Shown piece by piece: positions 1 through 6,583 of a stretch of 64,000 nucleotides of DNA (within the stretch, counting starts at the first letter, position 1; the number at the start of each line of letters is the position of its first letter). The position numbers and the translations under genes are program-made. This stretch comes from Flavobacterium xanthum. GTDB lineage: Bacteria; Bacteroidota; Bacteroidia; Flavobacteriales; Flavobacteriaceae. Location: positions 1 to 64,000 of the forward strand of contig NZ_FRBU01000010.1 in NCBI RefSeq assembly GCF_900142695.1, read 5' to 3'. A model generated the notes under the pieces. The model did no database searches. It saw nothing but the letters and a program-made list of their open reading frames with translations, and was not told where the DNA came from.

Positions 1-2
1 CT

Positions 3-311
3 CAAACAAGATGGGATAATTTATCGGCATACCTATTAGATGGTAACTTGCAAATAGATAATAATCTGGTGGAAAATGCAATCAGACCAGTGGCCCTGGG
101 TAGAAAGAATTATCTTTTTGCCGGATCGCACGATGCTGCTCAAAGAGCGGCTATGGCCTATACCTTTTTTTCTAACTGCAAAAAGCATAACGTAAATCCT
201 TTTGAGTGGCTAAAATATACCCTTGAGAATATCCAATCTATAAACCACAAGAATATTAAAGACCTGTATCCCCACAATTACAAGCAGCTAGCGGAATCTA
301 AACCATTGTAA
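3..311 (+). CDS. IS66-family transposase, C-terminal end (partial at window edge)
   Basis: The reading frame is open from base 3 and runs off the left edge, so the true start lies outside the window. About 102 codons are visible. The residues DGNLQIDNN, ENAIRPVALGRKNY and LFAGS, followed by a helical tail, are the usual C-terminal signature of IS66 DDE transposases, including the last acidic/Asn-rich catalytic stretch. An in-frame TTG at 48 is only an internal codon. The stop lies about 30 bp from a stretch where the right end of the element would be expected, but I could not identify the terminal inverted repeat because the left end is not visible. It marks the left of the window as accessory DNA. 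Confidence 0.88.
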   Translation, partial: QTRWDNLSAYLLDGNLQIDNNLVENAIRPVALGRKNYLFAGSHDAAQRAAMAYTFFSNCKKHNVNPFEWLKYTLENIQSINHKNIKDLYPHNYKQLAESKPL

Positions 312-341
312 AATTACGCTCCTATCATTAATCTTATTGAA

Positions 342-536
342 CTAAACAATATGTAGTTGCTCGGGTGGATACGTAACAATCAATATAGTATTTACGTTTT
401 GGGTGGACTCTGATGTTAAATATTTTTTATAAACCATGTTATATGACACCCAAAGATCTGAATTTTTAGTTGACTTTTTCTGCGAAAAACCACAGTAACT
501 AATGGTAAAAACTAATAATATGATTATTTTTTTCAT
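342..536 (-). CDS. Small putative secreted protein (64 aa), unknown
   Basis: Not recognised. The first 18 residues (MKKIIILLVFTISYCGFSQ) form a good signal peptide ending in a typical flavobacterial FSQ site, leaving a mature part of only about 45 residues with no motif I know. It lies 6 nt downstream of another short secreted ORF on the same strand, so the two would be co-transcribed. The stop is 31 bp from the stop of the convergent IS66 gene. The short mature part and the IS neighbour suggest either a genuine small exported protein or the 5' part of a larger gene cut by the IS66 element; the second is quite possible. Confidence 0.4.
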   Translation of the reverse strand: MKKIIILLVFTISYCGFSQKKSTKNSDLWVSYNMVYKKYLTSESTQNVNTILIVTYPPEQLHIV

Positions 537-542
537 AAATTA

Positions 543-770
543 TTAACAAACTGCTTCCATTATAAACATAAGCTCTCTAATAGAAGGCTTTCTAAGCATA
601 GTGCCACTTGTTGCAGTATAATTAGCAGAATCAACCAATAAATACCCAGGTAATGGAATTTGTATACTATAGCACTCTCCACATACTTGAGTAGCTTGTT
701 CTCCACATTGTGCTGATGAAGTAAAAGAAAAACCAACAATGGCCTTAAAATTAAACATTAATTTTTTCAT
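543..770 (-). CDS. Small putative secreted Cys-containing protein (75 aa), unknown
   Basis: Not recognised. It begins with MKKLMFNFKAIVGFSFTSSAQ, a plausible though not very hydrophobic signal peptide. After the predicted cleavage comes a Cys-rich stretch with cysteines in the pattern C-x7-C-x2-C, then a short polar tail ending in Cys. It is immediately upstream (6 nt) of the other small secreted ORF. No homologous family is evident to me. Because length and composition are marginal, it could be a decayed or truncated gene. Confidence 0.35.
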   Translation of the reverse strand: MKKLMFNFKAIVGFSFTSSAQCGEQATQVCGECYSIQIPLPGYLLVDSANYTATSGTMLRKPSIRELMFIMEAVC

Positions 771-1010
771 AATTTCTAAAATTTTTGATTAATAAAATAT
801 AGAATCTAAGACTACCTACATTAGTGAAAATTACAAACAACGTGCGCTTTGGTTGACTTAAAACAAATGTAAGAATGTTATTAGTAAATACAAAAAAAGA
901 CATTATAATAGGAATAAGCTAGTCTTAAAAAGAATAAAAAATTCACTATTCAAATATAAAATTATTTATAGGAATTTTATTTTATATTTACGATATTAAA
1001 CATAATAATC

Positions 1011-1430
1011 ATGAATATAGGAGAAAACATTAGAAAATATCGTCTTGAAAAAGACAAAAAGCAACAGGAAATTTATGAAGCTATAGGTGTTAATCAATCC
1101 TCGTATTCTAAAATAGAAAACAATAAGCACAAAATGTATGTTGAAACGCTTAAAAAAATAGCCAACGCACTACAAGTAGATATAGCTAAATTAATAGGGG
1201 AAGATAAAATCGAAATCAACCATACCAATAACGATAATTCGCAAAGCGGTTCAGGCATTGTTGTGAATAATAATCATTCCGAAGAATTAATCGTTTCTCT
1301 CAAAGAACAAATCGACTTACTAAAAGAACACAATCAGATAAATAAAGAGATTATAAATAATTTGAAAGAAGAGATTATAAATAATTTGAAAGAAGAGATT
1401 ATATCCCTAAAAGTCCAACTAAAAAAATGA
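1011..1430 (+). CDS. XRE-family HTH transcriptional regulator with coiled-coil tail (probably frameshifted at the 3' end)
   Basis: Residues 1-65 are an HTH_3/XRE DNA-binding domain (IGENIRKYR, QQEIYEAIGVNQSSYSKIE, LKKIANALQVD). A polar linker with NNDNSQSGSG follows, then a Lys/Glu-rich helical tail (about residues 88-139) probably forming a coiled coil. The tail contains an exact 24-bp tandem repeat (8 residues, EIINNLKE). The stop at 1428-1430 directly follows a run of seven A (1421-1427). Removing one A would extend the protein by 26 residues to a stop at 1504-1506, just before the terminator at 1558. The upstream region 771-1010 has no gene and contains a near -7 box, TATATTTA, at 983-990. 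The target is unknown; autoregulation is typical for such small regulators. Confidence 0.75.
   Translation: MNIGENIRKYRLEKDKKQQEIYEAIGVNQSSYSKIENNKHKMYVETLKKIANALQVDIAKLIGEDKIEINHTNNDNSQSGSGIVVNNNHSEELIVSLKEQIDLLKEHNQINKEIINNLKEEIINNLKEEIISLKVQLKK
1347..1403 (+). repeat. 24-bp tandem repeat, 2.4 copies, inside XRE gene
   Basis: Units 1347-1370 and 1371-1394 are identical 24-mers, and the next 9 bases (1395-1403) start a third unit. Each unit encodes EIINNLKE, so copy-number changes would keep the reading frame and vary the coiled-coil length. Confidence 0.95.
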
Positions 1431-1557
1431 TAATTTTATTAATAATTCGGCAGATTTAGGAAATATCTATAATCGAATTGACGCGGAATTAAACGCATTG
1501 TTTTAATCCTTTCCCCGTCCTTCTCCAAAGGAGAGGGAGAAAGAACTGAATATAAAA

Positions 1558-1598
1558 AATGCCTCACTCTTAATTTTAGAGAGTGAGGCATTTTTTAA
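1558..1598 (+). terminator. Intrinsic terminator after XRE gene
   Basis: AATGCCTCACTCT and AGAGTGAGGCATT form a long stem around a short AT-rich loop, followed by a T run. It lies about 50 bp after the stop of the frame-restored XRE product, supporting transcription through 1506. The same GCCTCA stem core recurs in the terminator after higA. Confidence 0.85.
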
Positions 1599-1980
1599 TT
1601 AAACTTTTAATTATCCTGTGCAGTTTTCAAAAATTGTAGGTATTCAATTAATTAGAATTAAACCTGCAAGCTCAAAAGAGTATGGGCAGATGATTACGAA
1701 AATGTAAAAATCGACATTTGCTTTATCAAAGAAATTATTTTATAAATTAAAAGCACCTTCATTCGTATGTCTTCTCTCTTATTATTTGTCACGCTGCAAG
1801 CGTTTCAGTTATGTTGCTCAATTACAAAGACATGCTTCCAGCCAAACAATGGGAGTAAATTATTTATGCAAGCTGTAAGATTTGTAATAATAGCTACTGC
1901 TCTTTGTTTTACCTCCGATGAACTTATCAAAGATATAAAATTTATTTTTTTGAAAATAAATAATCTATGTTCTTTTCATT
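1599..1980. other. Non-coding stretch without a supported gene
   Basis: About 380 bp between the XRE terminator and the higBA promoter region. An ORF at 1767-2003 is possible, but it has no family resemblance, ends inside the higB promoter and has unlikely composition. Short stretches (for example 1690-1745) read like decayed coding sequence interrupted by stops. I see no RNA gene. Confidence 0.5.
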
Positions 1981-2012
1981 TTTCCCAAATAGGGAAATTT
2001 TAACTATCTTTG
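1981..2012 (+). promoter_or_regulatory. higBA promoter with candidate operator
   Basis: A -7 box TATCTTTG lies at 2005-2012, 17 bp before the higB ATG. An inverted repeat TTTCCC-AAATA-GGGAAA occupies 1981-1997, just upstream of the box and over the expected -33 region. This is where an autoregulatory HigA/HigBA complex would bind. The repeat and box are seen; the operator role is inferred. Confidence 0.6.
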
Positions 2013-2029
2013 TTTATTGAGAATAATTT

Positions 2030-2326
2030 ATGAGAATAATTGCTAAAAGAACCTTGCAGCATTTTTGGGAGCAATATCCAAACTCAAAGCAGCAATTATT
2101 GTCATGGTATCAGGTATTTGACAAAAAAGAATTTGAGAATTCAAATGCTATAAAATCTATTTTTGGTTCAGCTGATTTTATTGGAAATAATAAAGTCGTG
2201 TTTAATATTTGTGGGAACCATTATCGATTAATCGTGAAAATTAATTATTTAACACAAATTGTCTATATTTTATTTATTGGTACTCACCCTGAATACGATA
2301 ATTTGAAAGACATTAAAAACTTATAA
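2030..2326 (+). CDS. higB: HigB-type mRNA interferase toxin
   Basis: A 98-residue protein of the HigB_toxin family (RelE/ParE-like fold). Visible family hallmarks are the N-terminal RIIAKRTLQHFWEQYP, the central W-Y-x-V and IKSIFGSADFI segments, KVVFNICGNHYRLIVKINY with the conserved Arg, and the C-terminal FIGTHPEYD. Such toxins cleave mRNA at the ribosome. It precedes the antitoxin gene by 3 nt, the toxin-first order usual for hig loci. The length is normal and no truncation is seen. Expression should be repressed by the downstream HigA acting at the inverted repeat upstream. Confidence 0.88.
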   Translation: MRIIAKRTLQHFWEQYPNSKQQLLSWYQVFDKKEFENSNAIKSIFGSADFIGNNKVVFNICGNHYRLIVKINYLTQIVYILFIGTHPEYDNLKDIKNL

Positions 2327-2329
2327 AAA

Positions 2330-2698
2330 ATGGAAATAAATCCTATAAAAACAGAAAAAGATTATGATTTAGCTTTAGAAAGAATAAACATGCTTTTTGA
2401 TGCTAAATCCAACACGAAGGAAGGTGATGAATTAGATATCCTAGTCACCCTGGTAGAAAAGTATGAACAAATACATTATCCTATTCCTGAGCCAGATCCA
2501 ATTGAAGCCATTAAGTTCATGATGGAACAAAACGGACTTACAGATGCTGATTTAGGAGTTATTTTAAATAGTCGTTCTAGAGTCACTGAAATTTTTAAAC
2601 GCAAAAGAGCTTTAACTATTAAACAAATTAGAGTTTTAACAGAAACACTTCATATTCCAGCTTCAACTTTAATAAAAGAATATGCATTGAAACACTAA
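2330..2698 (+). CDS. higA: HigA-type antitoxin with HTH domain
   Basis: A 122-residue protein of the COG5499 HigA family. The N-terminal half is an acidic helical region ending in HYPIPEPDPIEAIKFMMEQ, a family hallmark. The C-terminal half is an HTH (LTDADLGVILNSRSRVTEIF then a KRALTIKQIRVL helix). It should bind and neutralise HigB and repress the shared promoter. It starts 3 nt after higB, so the pair is translationally linked, and a terminator follows at 2716. The pair appears intact. Confidence 0.9.
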   Translation: MEINPIKTEKDYDLALERINMLFDAKSNTKEGDELDILVTLVEKYEQIHYPIPEPDPIEAIKFMMEQNGLTDADLGVILNSRSRVTEIFKRKRALTIKQIRVLTETLHIPASTLIKEYALKH

Positions 2699-2715
2699 TT
2701 TTAATCGTTTCAAAA

Positions 2716-2746
2716 AAAATGCCTCACTTTCATGAGGCATTTTTAG
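2716..2746 (+). terminator. Intrinsic terminator after higA
   Basis: ATGCCTCA ... TGAGGCAT form a stem with a 6-nt loop, flanked by A and T runs, so it can act in both directions. It separates higBA from the convergent hppA gene. Confidence 0.8.
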
Positions 2747-2765
2747 TATTCTAAATACAAAACTT

Positions 2766-5123
2766 TTATTTCAAAGCATCAATTTTGGCTTGAACTTCGG
2801 CATCTGTTCCTTCAAAGTTTTCGACTTCTTCTTTCCCGTTGATGGTTGTTTTAACCGTTGCAGTTACTTTTCCATCGATGTTTGATTTTTCGATAGCAAC
2901 TTCTTTAGAAATTATTTCTGTTGCTACTTCTTTTTCAGTAATGGTCTGACTTCCTTCACCTAAAATAGGCGCAATTACCAGACCAATCAAACAAGTTAAT
3001 TTGATCAAAATATTCATTGATGGTCCAGAAGTATCTTTAAATGGATCACCAACGGTATCACCAGTTACCGCTGCTTTGTGCGCATCAGAACCTTTGTATG
3101 TCATTTCACCATTGATCATAACTCCAGCTTCAAAAGATTTTTTTGCATTGTCCCAAGCACCACCGGCATTGTTTTGAAAAACTGCCCAAAGTACCCCAGA
3201 AACAGTCACTCCCGCCATGTAGCCTCCCAGCATTTCAGCAATCAATTGGTTATTATCCGCGTACACTAGTTTCCCAAGCAGCACAACTGCAATTGGAAAA
3301 CCAATAGTCATTATTCCCGGCAACATCATTTCGCGCAACGCGGCTTTGGTAGAAATATCGACACATTTAGCATATTCCGGTTTCGCGGTTCCTTCCATAA
3401 TTCCAGGAATTTCTCTGAACTGGCGGCGTACTTCATACACCATATCCATGGCTGCTTTACCAACAGAGTTCATCGCTAGAGCCGAGAAAACTACAGGAAT
3501 CATTCCACCCACAAATAACATTGCTAAAACGGGCGCTTTAAAAATATTGATCCCGTCAATTCCTGTAAACGTAACATACGCCGCAAATAAAGCTAAGGAA
3601 GTCAAAGCTGCCGAAGCAATTGCAAATCCTTTTCCTGTCGCTGCCGTTGTGTTCCCTACAGAATCTAAAATATCGGTTCTGGTACGTACTTCTTTTGGTA
3701 ATTCACTCATCTCAGCAATTCCTCCCGCATTATCTGATATAGGTCCAAAAGCATCAATTGCCAATTGCATCGCTGTTGTTGCCATCATCGCTGAAGCCGC
3801 CAAAGCCACACCATAAAATCCTGCAAAAGCGTACGATGTCCAAATCGCAGCTGCAAATAATAAGACCGTTGGAAACGTGGAAATCATTCCAGTTGCTAAA
3901 CCTGCAATTACGTTTGTTCCTGCTCCTGTACTTGATTTTTGTACAATTGCCATAACAGGTTTTGTTCCCAATCCAGTATAATATTCGGTTACTGATGAAA
4001 TAACAGCACCTACTACTAATCCAACGATTGTAGCATAGAAAACACGCATTGACGAAATTTCTTTAGTGCCTTCTCCGAAGAAATCCATTTTCATAGTTTC
4101 TGGCAACATATATTGTACTAGGAAGAAACAAGAGATAGCGGTCAATAGAATCGAAACCCAGTTTCCTATATTTAACGCTTTTTGAACTTGTGCTTCTTTA
4201 GCATTATCATCTGATATTTTTACCAACATCGTTCCAATAATAGAAAATAATATTCCAAAACCGGCGATTGCCATTGGTAATAAAATAGGTCCTATTCCGC
4301 CAAAAGCATCTTGAATATTTCCACCCATATCTTTAATCACATAATTCCCAAGAACCATCGCCGCTAAAACAGTGGCCACATAAGAACCAAATAAATCGGC
4401 TCCCATTCCTGCAACGTCACCTACATTATCTCCTACGTTATCTGCAATTGTAGCGGGATTACGAGGATCATCTTCAGGAATTCCAGCTTCTATTTTTCCA
4501 ACTAAATCAGCACCTACATCGGCAGCTTTAGTGTAAATTCCACCACCAACACGAGCAAACAAAGCGATCGATTCCGCACCAAGAGAAAATCCGGCTAATG
4601 TTTCAAGAACAATAGTCATGTCTTCTGTTGAAGTCCAAACACCGTTCATAAAAAAGTGAAAGAAAAATATAAAGAAAGTAGTTAATCCTAAAACAGCTAA
4701 TCCTGCAACACCTAATCCCATTACGGTTCCACCGCCAAAAGAAACCTTTAAAGCTTGCGGTAGACTAGTGCGAGCGGCTTGAGTAGTCCTGACGTTAGTT
4801 TTGGTAGCAATTTTCATTCCCATGTTTCCAGCCAAAGCCGAGAAAAAAGCGCCAAAAACAAAAGCAACAACTATTAATATATGTGTCGTAGGAACAATAA
4901 ACGAAATTGCAGCTAGTACGGCACTAGCACCAATTACAAAGAAAGTTAATAATCTATATTCTGCTTTCAAGAAAGCCAAGGCTCCTTCGTAAATGTAATC
5001 TGAGATCTCCTTCATTTTACCGTCGCCTGGATCTTGTTTTAAAACCCATGCTCGTTTTGTAAACATAAATGCCAGTCCAATGAATGCCATGGCGATTGGC
5101 AAATAAATCATAATTGTATTCAT
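2766..5123 (-). CDS. hppA: Membrane-bound, ion-pumping inorganic pyrophosphatase
   Basis: A 785-residue polytopic inner-membrane protein with about 16 hydrophobic segments. It couples PPi hydrolysis to Na+ and/or H+ export. The family substrate-binding loop is complete: DVGADLVGK followed by [22 protein letters not shown] (about residues 200-236), with a second acidic cluster further on ([16 protein letters not shown]). The stretch [10 protein letters not shown] has Ala where K+-independent enzymes carry Lys, which points to the K+-stimulated class, often Na+-pumping in Bacteroidota; ion choice is inferred. A hydrophilic tail of about 60 residues after the last membrane segment (rich in Glu, Val and Lys) is longer than usual. 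It is followed on the same strand by nothing, and preceded by ppa 110 bp upstream. Confidence 0.95.
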   Translation of the reverse strand: MNTIMIYLPIAMAFIGLAFMFTKRAWVLKQDPGDGKMKEISDYIYEGALAFLKAEYRLLTFFVIGASAVLAAISFIVPTTHILIVVAFVFGAFFSALAGNMGMKIATKTNVRTTQAARTSLPQALKVSFGGGTVMGLGVAGLAVLGLTTFFIFFFHFFMNGVWTSTEDMTIVLETLAGFSLGAESIALFARVGGGIYTKAADVGADLVGKIEAGIPEDDPRNPATIADNVGDNVGDVAGMGADLFGSYVATVLAAMVLGNYVIKDMGGNIQDAFGGIGPILLPMAIAGFGILFSIIGTMLVKISDDNAKEAQVQKALNIGNWVSILLTAISCFFLVQYMLPETMKMDFFGEGTKEISSMRVFYATIVGLVVGAVISSVTEYYTGLGTKPVMAIVQKSSTGAGTNVIAGLATGMISTFPTVLLFAAAIWTSYAFAGFYGVALAASAMMATTAMQLAIDAFGPISDNAGGIAEMSELPKEVRTRTDILDSVGNTTAATGKGFAIASAALTSLALFAAYVTFTGIDGINIFKAPVLAMLFVGGMIPVVFSALAMNSVGKAAMDMVYEVRRQFREIPGIMEGTAKPEYAKCVDISTKAALREMMLPGIMTIGFPIAVVLLGKLVYADNNQLIAEMLGGYMAGVTVSGVLWAVFQNNAGGAWDNAKKSFEAGVMINGEMTYKGSDAHKAAVTGDTVGDPFKDTSGPSMNILIKLTCLIGLVIAPILGEGSQTITEKEVATEIISKEVAIEKSNIDGKVTATVKTTINGKEEVENFEGTDAEVQAKIDALK

Positions 5124-5177
5124 AATTTTGGTTTGGTTTTTAGTTAATAATTATAGTGTAACCAAACGAATTTAAAC

Positions 5178-5212
5178 AAAAAAGCAATACTCCTAACGGA
5201 ATATTGCTTTAT
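5178..5212 (-). terminator. Intrinsic terminator after ppa
   Basis: AAAGCAATA (5181-5189) pairs with TATTGCTTT (5202-5210). On the minus strand the stem is followed by a T run. It separates ppa from hppA, so the two pyrophosphatase genes are probably not one transcript. Confidence 0.7.
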
Positions 5213-5234
5213 TTATAAAAATCATGAAAATTAT

Positions 5235-5765
5235 TTATCTTATACTAAATAATCCTTCTGGTTTGTTCTCAATTTGATTAAAACGCTCCGTACACTCCTT
5301 AATGATAGCATAGGCCTCGTTTACATCTCCCCAACCACCTACATCAACTTTTTTGTTTTCAAGGTCTTTGTACACTTGGAAAAAGTGCTCAATTTCTTTT
5401 AATAAATGGGGATTCATGTCTGACAAATCATTTAATGAGTTCCAAATTGGATCTGAAACCGGCACACAGATTACTTTTTCATCCGGACCTTTATCATCTG
5501 CCATGTGGAAAACACCGATAGGTTTTACTTCCATTACACATCCAGGAAAAGTTGGTTCGTTAACTAAAACCAATACATCTAATGGATCTCCGTCTAAGGC
5601 TAATGTTTCCGGAATAAATCCGTAATCAGCAGGATACATCATTGACGAAAATAACATTCTGTCAAAACGCATTCTTTTTATTTCGAAATCATATTCGTAT
5701 TTATTTCTACTTCCTCTTGGTATTTCGATTAAGACATCGAAAGTTGTTAATTTGTCTGCAGTCAT
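5235..5765 (-). CDS. ppa: Soluble inorganic pyrophosphatase (family I)
   Basis: A 176-residue cytoplasmic enzyme that hydrolyses PPi to two phosphates and drives biosynthesis forward. The Mg2+-binding signature DGDPLDVLVLV lies at about residues 58-68, preceded by the conserved YPADYGFIPET segment. Conserved FFQVYKDLE and WGDVNEA segments are towards the C-terminus. Length matches bacterial family I. A well-formed promoter lies upstream and a terminator downstream, so it is a single-gene unit next to the membrane pyrophosphatase. Confidence 0.96.
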   Translation of the reverse strand: MTADKLTTFDVLIEIPRGSRNKYEYDFEIKRMRFDRMLFSSMMYPADYGFIPETLALDGDPLDVLVLVNEPTFPGCVMEVKPIGVFHMADDKGPDEKVICVPVSDPIWNSLNDLSDMNPHLLKEIEHFFQVYKDLENKKVDVGGWGDVNEAYAIIKECTERFNQIENKPEGLFSIR

Positions 5766-5796
5766 TTTAGTTTTTTCTTTTCTATATTTATGGGTG

Positions 5797-5826
5797 CAAA
5801 AGTAAGGAAACTATCTCTTTTTACAA
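5797..5826 (-). promoter_or_regulatory. ppa promoter (Bacteroidota type)
   Basis: On the minus strand TTG (5824-5826), a 19-bp spacer and TACTTTTG (5797-5804) match the Bacteroidota TTG-N19-TAnnTTTG pattern. It lies about 31 bp before the ppa start. Confidence 0.7.
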
Positions 5827-5872
5827 TAAAAAATTGCTGTTATCTCTGCATTAAATTTTAACAATGAGTACT

Positions 5873-6475
5873 TTAGTACACCACCGTTCTATTTCTTTTA
5901 TTCAAATAATGATGCCATAAAATATAGGTAGCCACGGAACGATGCGGACTCCATTTTAAAGTATGAATTTCCATTGCCCCTTTATCATGAATATCCAGCA
6001 ATTCCTTTATGGTATTTATGACCGCAACATCTCCCAATGGCAATAAATCTGGGGCTTCCAGACAAAACATTAGGTAAATATCAATCGTCCAGTTTCCTAT
6101 TCCCTTGATTTTGATGAGTTCTTCCCGCACGTGTTGGGCCGTTTTATTGGGTAGACTTTCTAAATCAAGTTCTTTATTTAATAGGGCTGTCGCCAACGCT
6201 TTGATGTAAGACGTTTTTTGACGGCTTACGCCAAGATTTCTATATTCTTCCTCCGAAACAGGAAGCAAAATCTCTGGCTCTATTACTTTTAGACTGGCTT
6301 TTATTTTTAAAAAGGTAGCCTTAGCGGAATCAATGGACACTTGCTGTTCCAAAATCAATAAGACTAAAGTTTCAAAACCTTGCGGTCTTCTCGGGATAAT
6401 TGGCATTCCATAGTGGTCGATAATAGATTTGAAAATAGAGTCTTTACCTGTAAGATAATTGATGGCTTCTTGCAT
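5873..6475 (-). CDS. DNA-3-methyladenine glycosylase, HhH-GPD (AlkA) family
   Basis: A 200-residue base-excision repair enzyme. The N-terminal half contains GFETLVLLILEQQVS, a typical HhH-GPD helix. The helix-hairpin-helix IKGIGNWTIDIYL is at about residues 117-129, and the catalytic Asp is in LPLGDVAV near residue 148, as in AlkA/MAG enzymes that remove alkylated purines. There is no iron-sulphur cluster motif, which argues against endonuclease III or MutY. Length is short for AlkA (no N-terminal TATA-like domain) but typical of the compact bacterial family. It is preceded by a strong hairpin and repeat region and stands alone. Confidence 0.85.
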   Translation of the reverse strand: MQEAINYLTGKDSIFKSIIDHYGMPIIPRRPQGFETLVLLILEQQVSIDSAKATFLKIKASLKVIEPEILLPVSEEEYRNLGVSRQKTSYIKALATALLNKELDLESLPNKTAQHVREELIKIKGIGNWTIDIYLMFCLEAPDLLPLGDVAVINTIKELLDIHDKGAMEIHTLKWSPHRSVATYILWHHYLNKRNRTVVY

Positions 6476-6489
6476 AATTTCATGTTTTT

Positions 6490-6583
6490 TAGCCCGGATG
6501 GAAACGGCATCATTTTATAAAGCGATTTTTTTTCGCTTTATAAAAAAATATAGTATATCCCGAAGCTTCGGGAGGAATAGCTT
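6490..6583 (+). repeat. Dispersed intergenic repeat (copy 1) with internal hairpin
   Basis: The left end AGCCCGGATGGAAACGGCATC matches the start of the element at 10313-10389 (read on its minus strand, AGCCCGGATAGCAGCGGCATC). The right end, GGAATAGCT, resembles that copy's GGAAATAGCT. Between them lie a 13-bp perfect stem (6513-6525 with 6533-6545) with a T7 loop and a 14-bp palindrome CCCGAAGCTTCGGG at 6559-6572. I recall similar elements in many Flavobacterium intergenic regions. Confidence 0.6.
6513..6548 (-). terminator. Bidirectional hairpin terminator after the DUF5686 gene
   Basis: TTTTATAAAGCGA and TCGCTTTATAAAA form a perfect 13-bp stem around seven T. On the minus strand it follows the stop of the 6584-9076 gene by about 40 bp. 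Confidence 0.65.

Noticed and set aside
1767..2003. A 78-aa plus-strand ORF before higB
   Set aside because: No family resemblance, odd composition, and its end runs through the higBA operator and promoter.
3346..3816. A 156-aa ORF antisense to hppA
   Set aside because: Shadow of the membrane pyrophosphatase gene in another frame.
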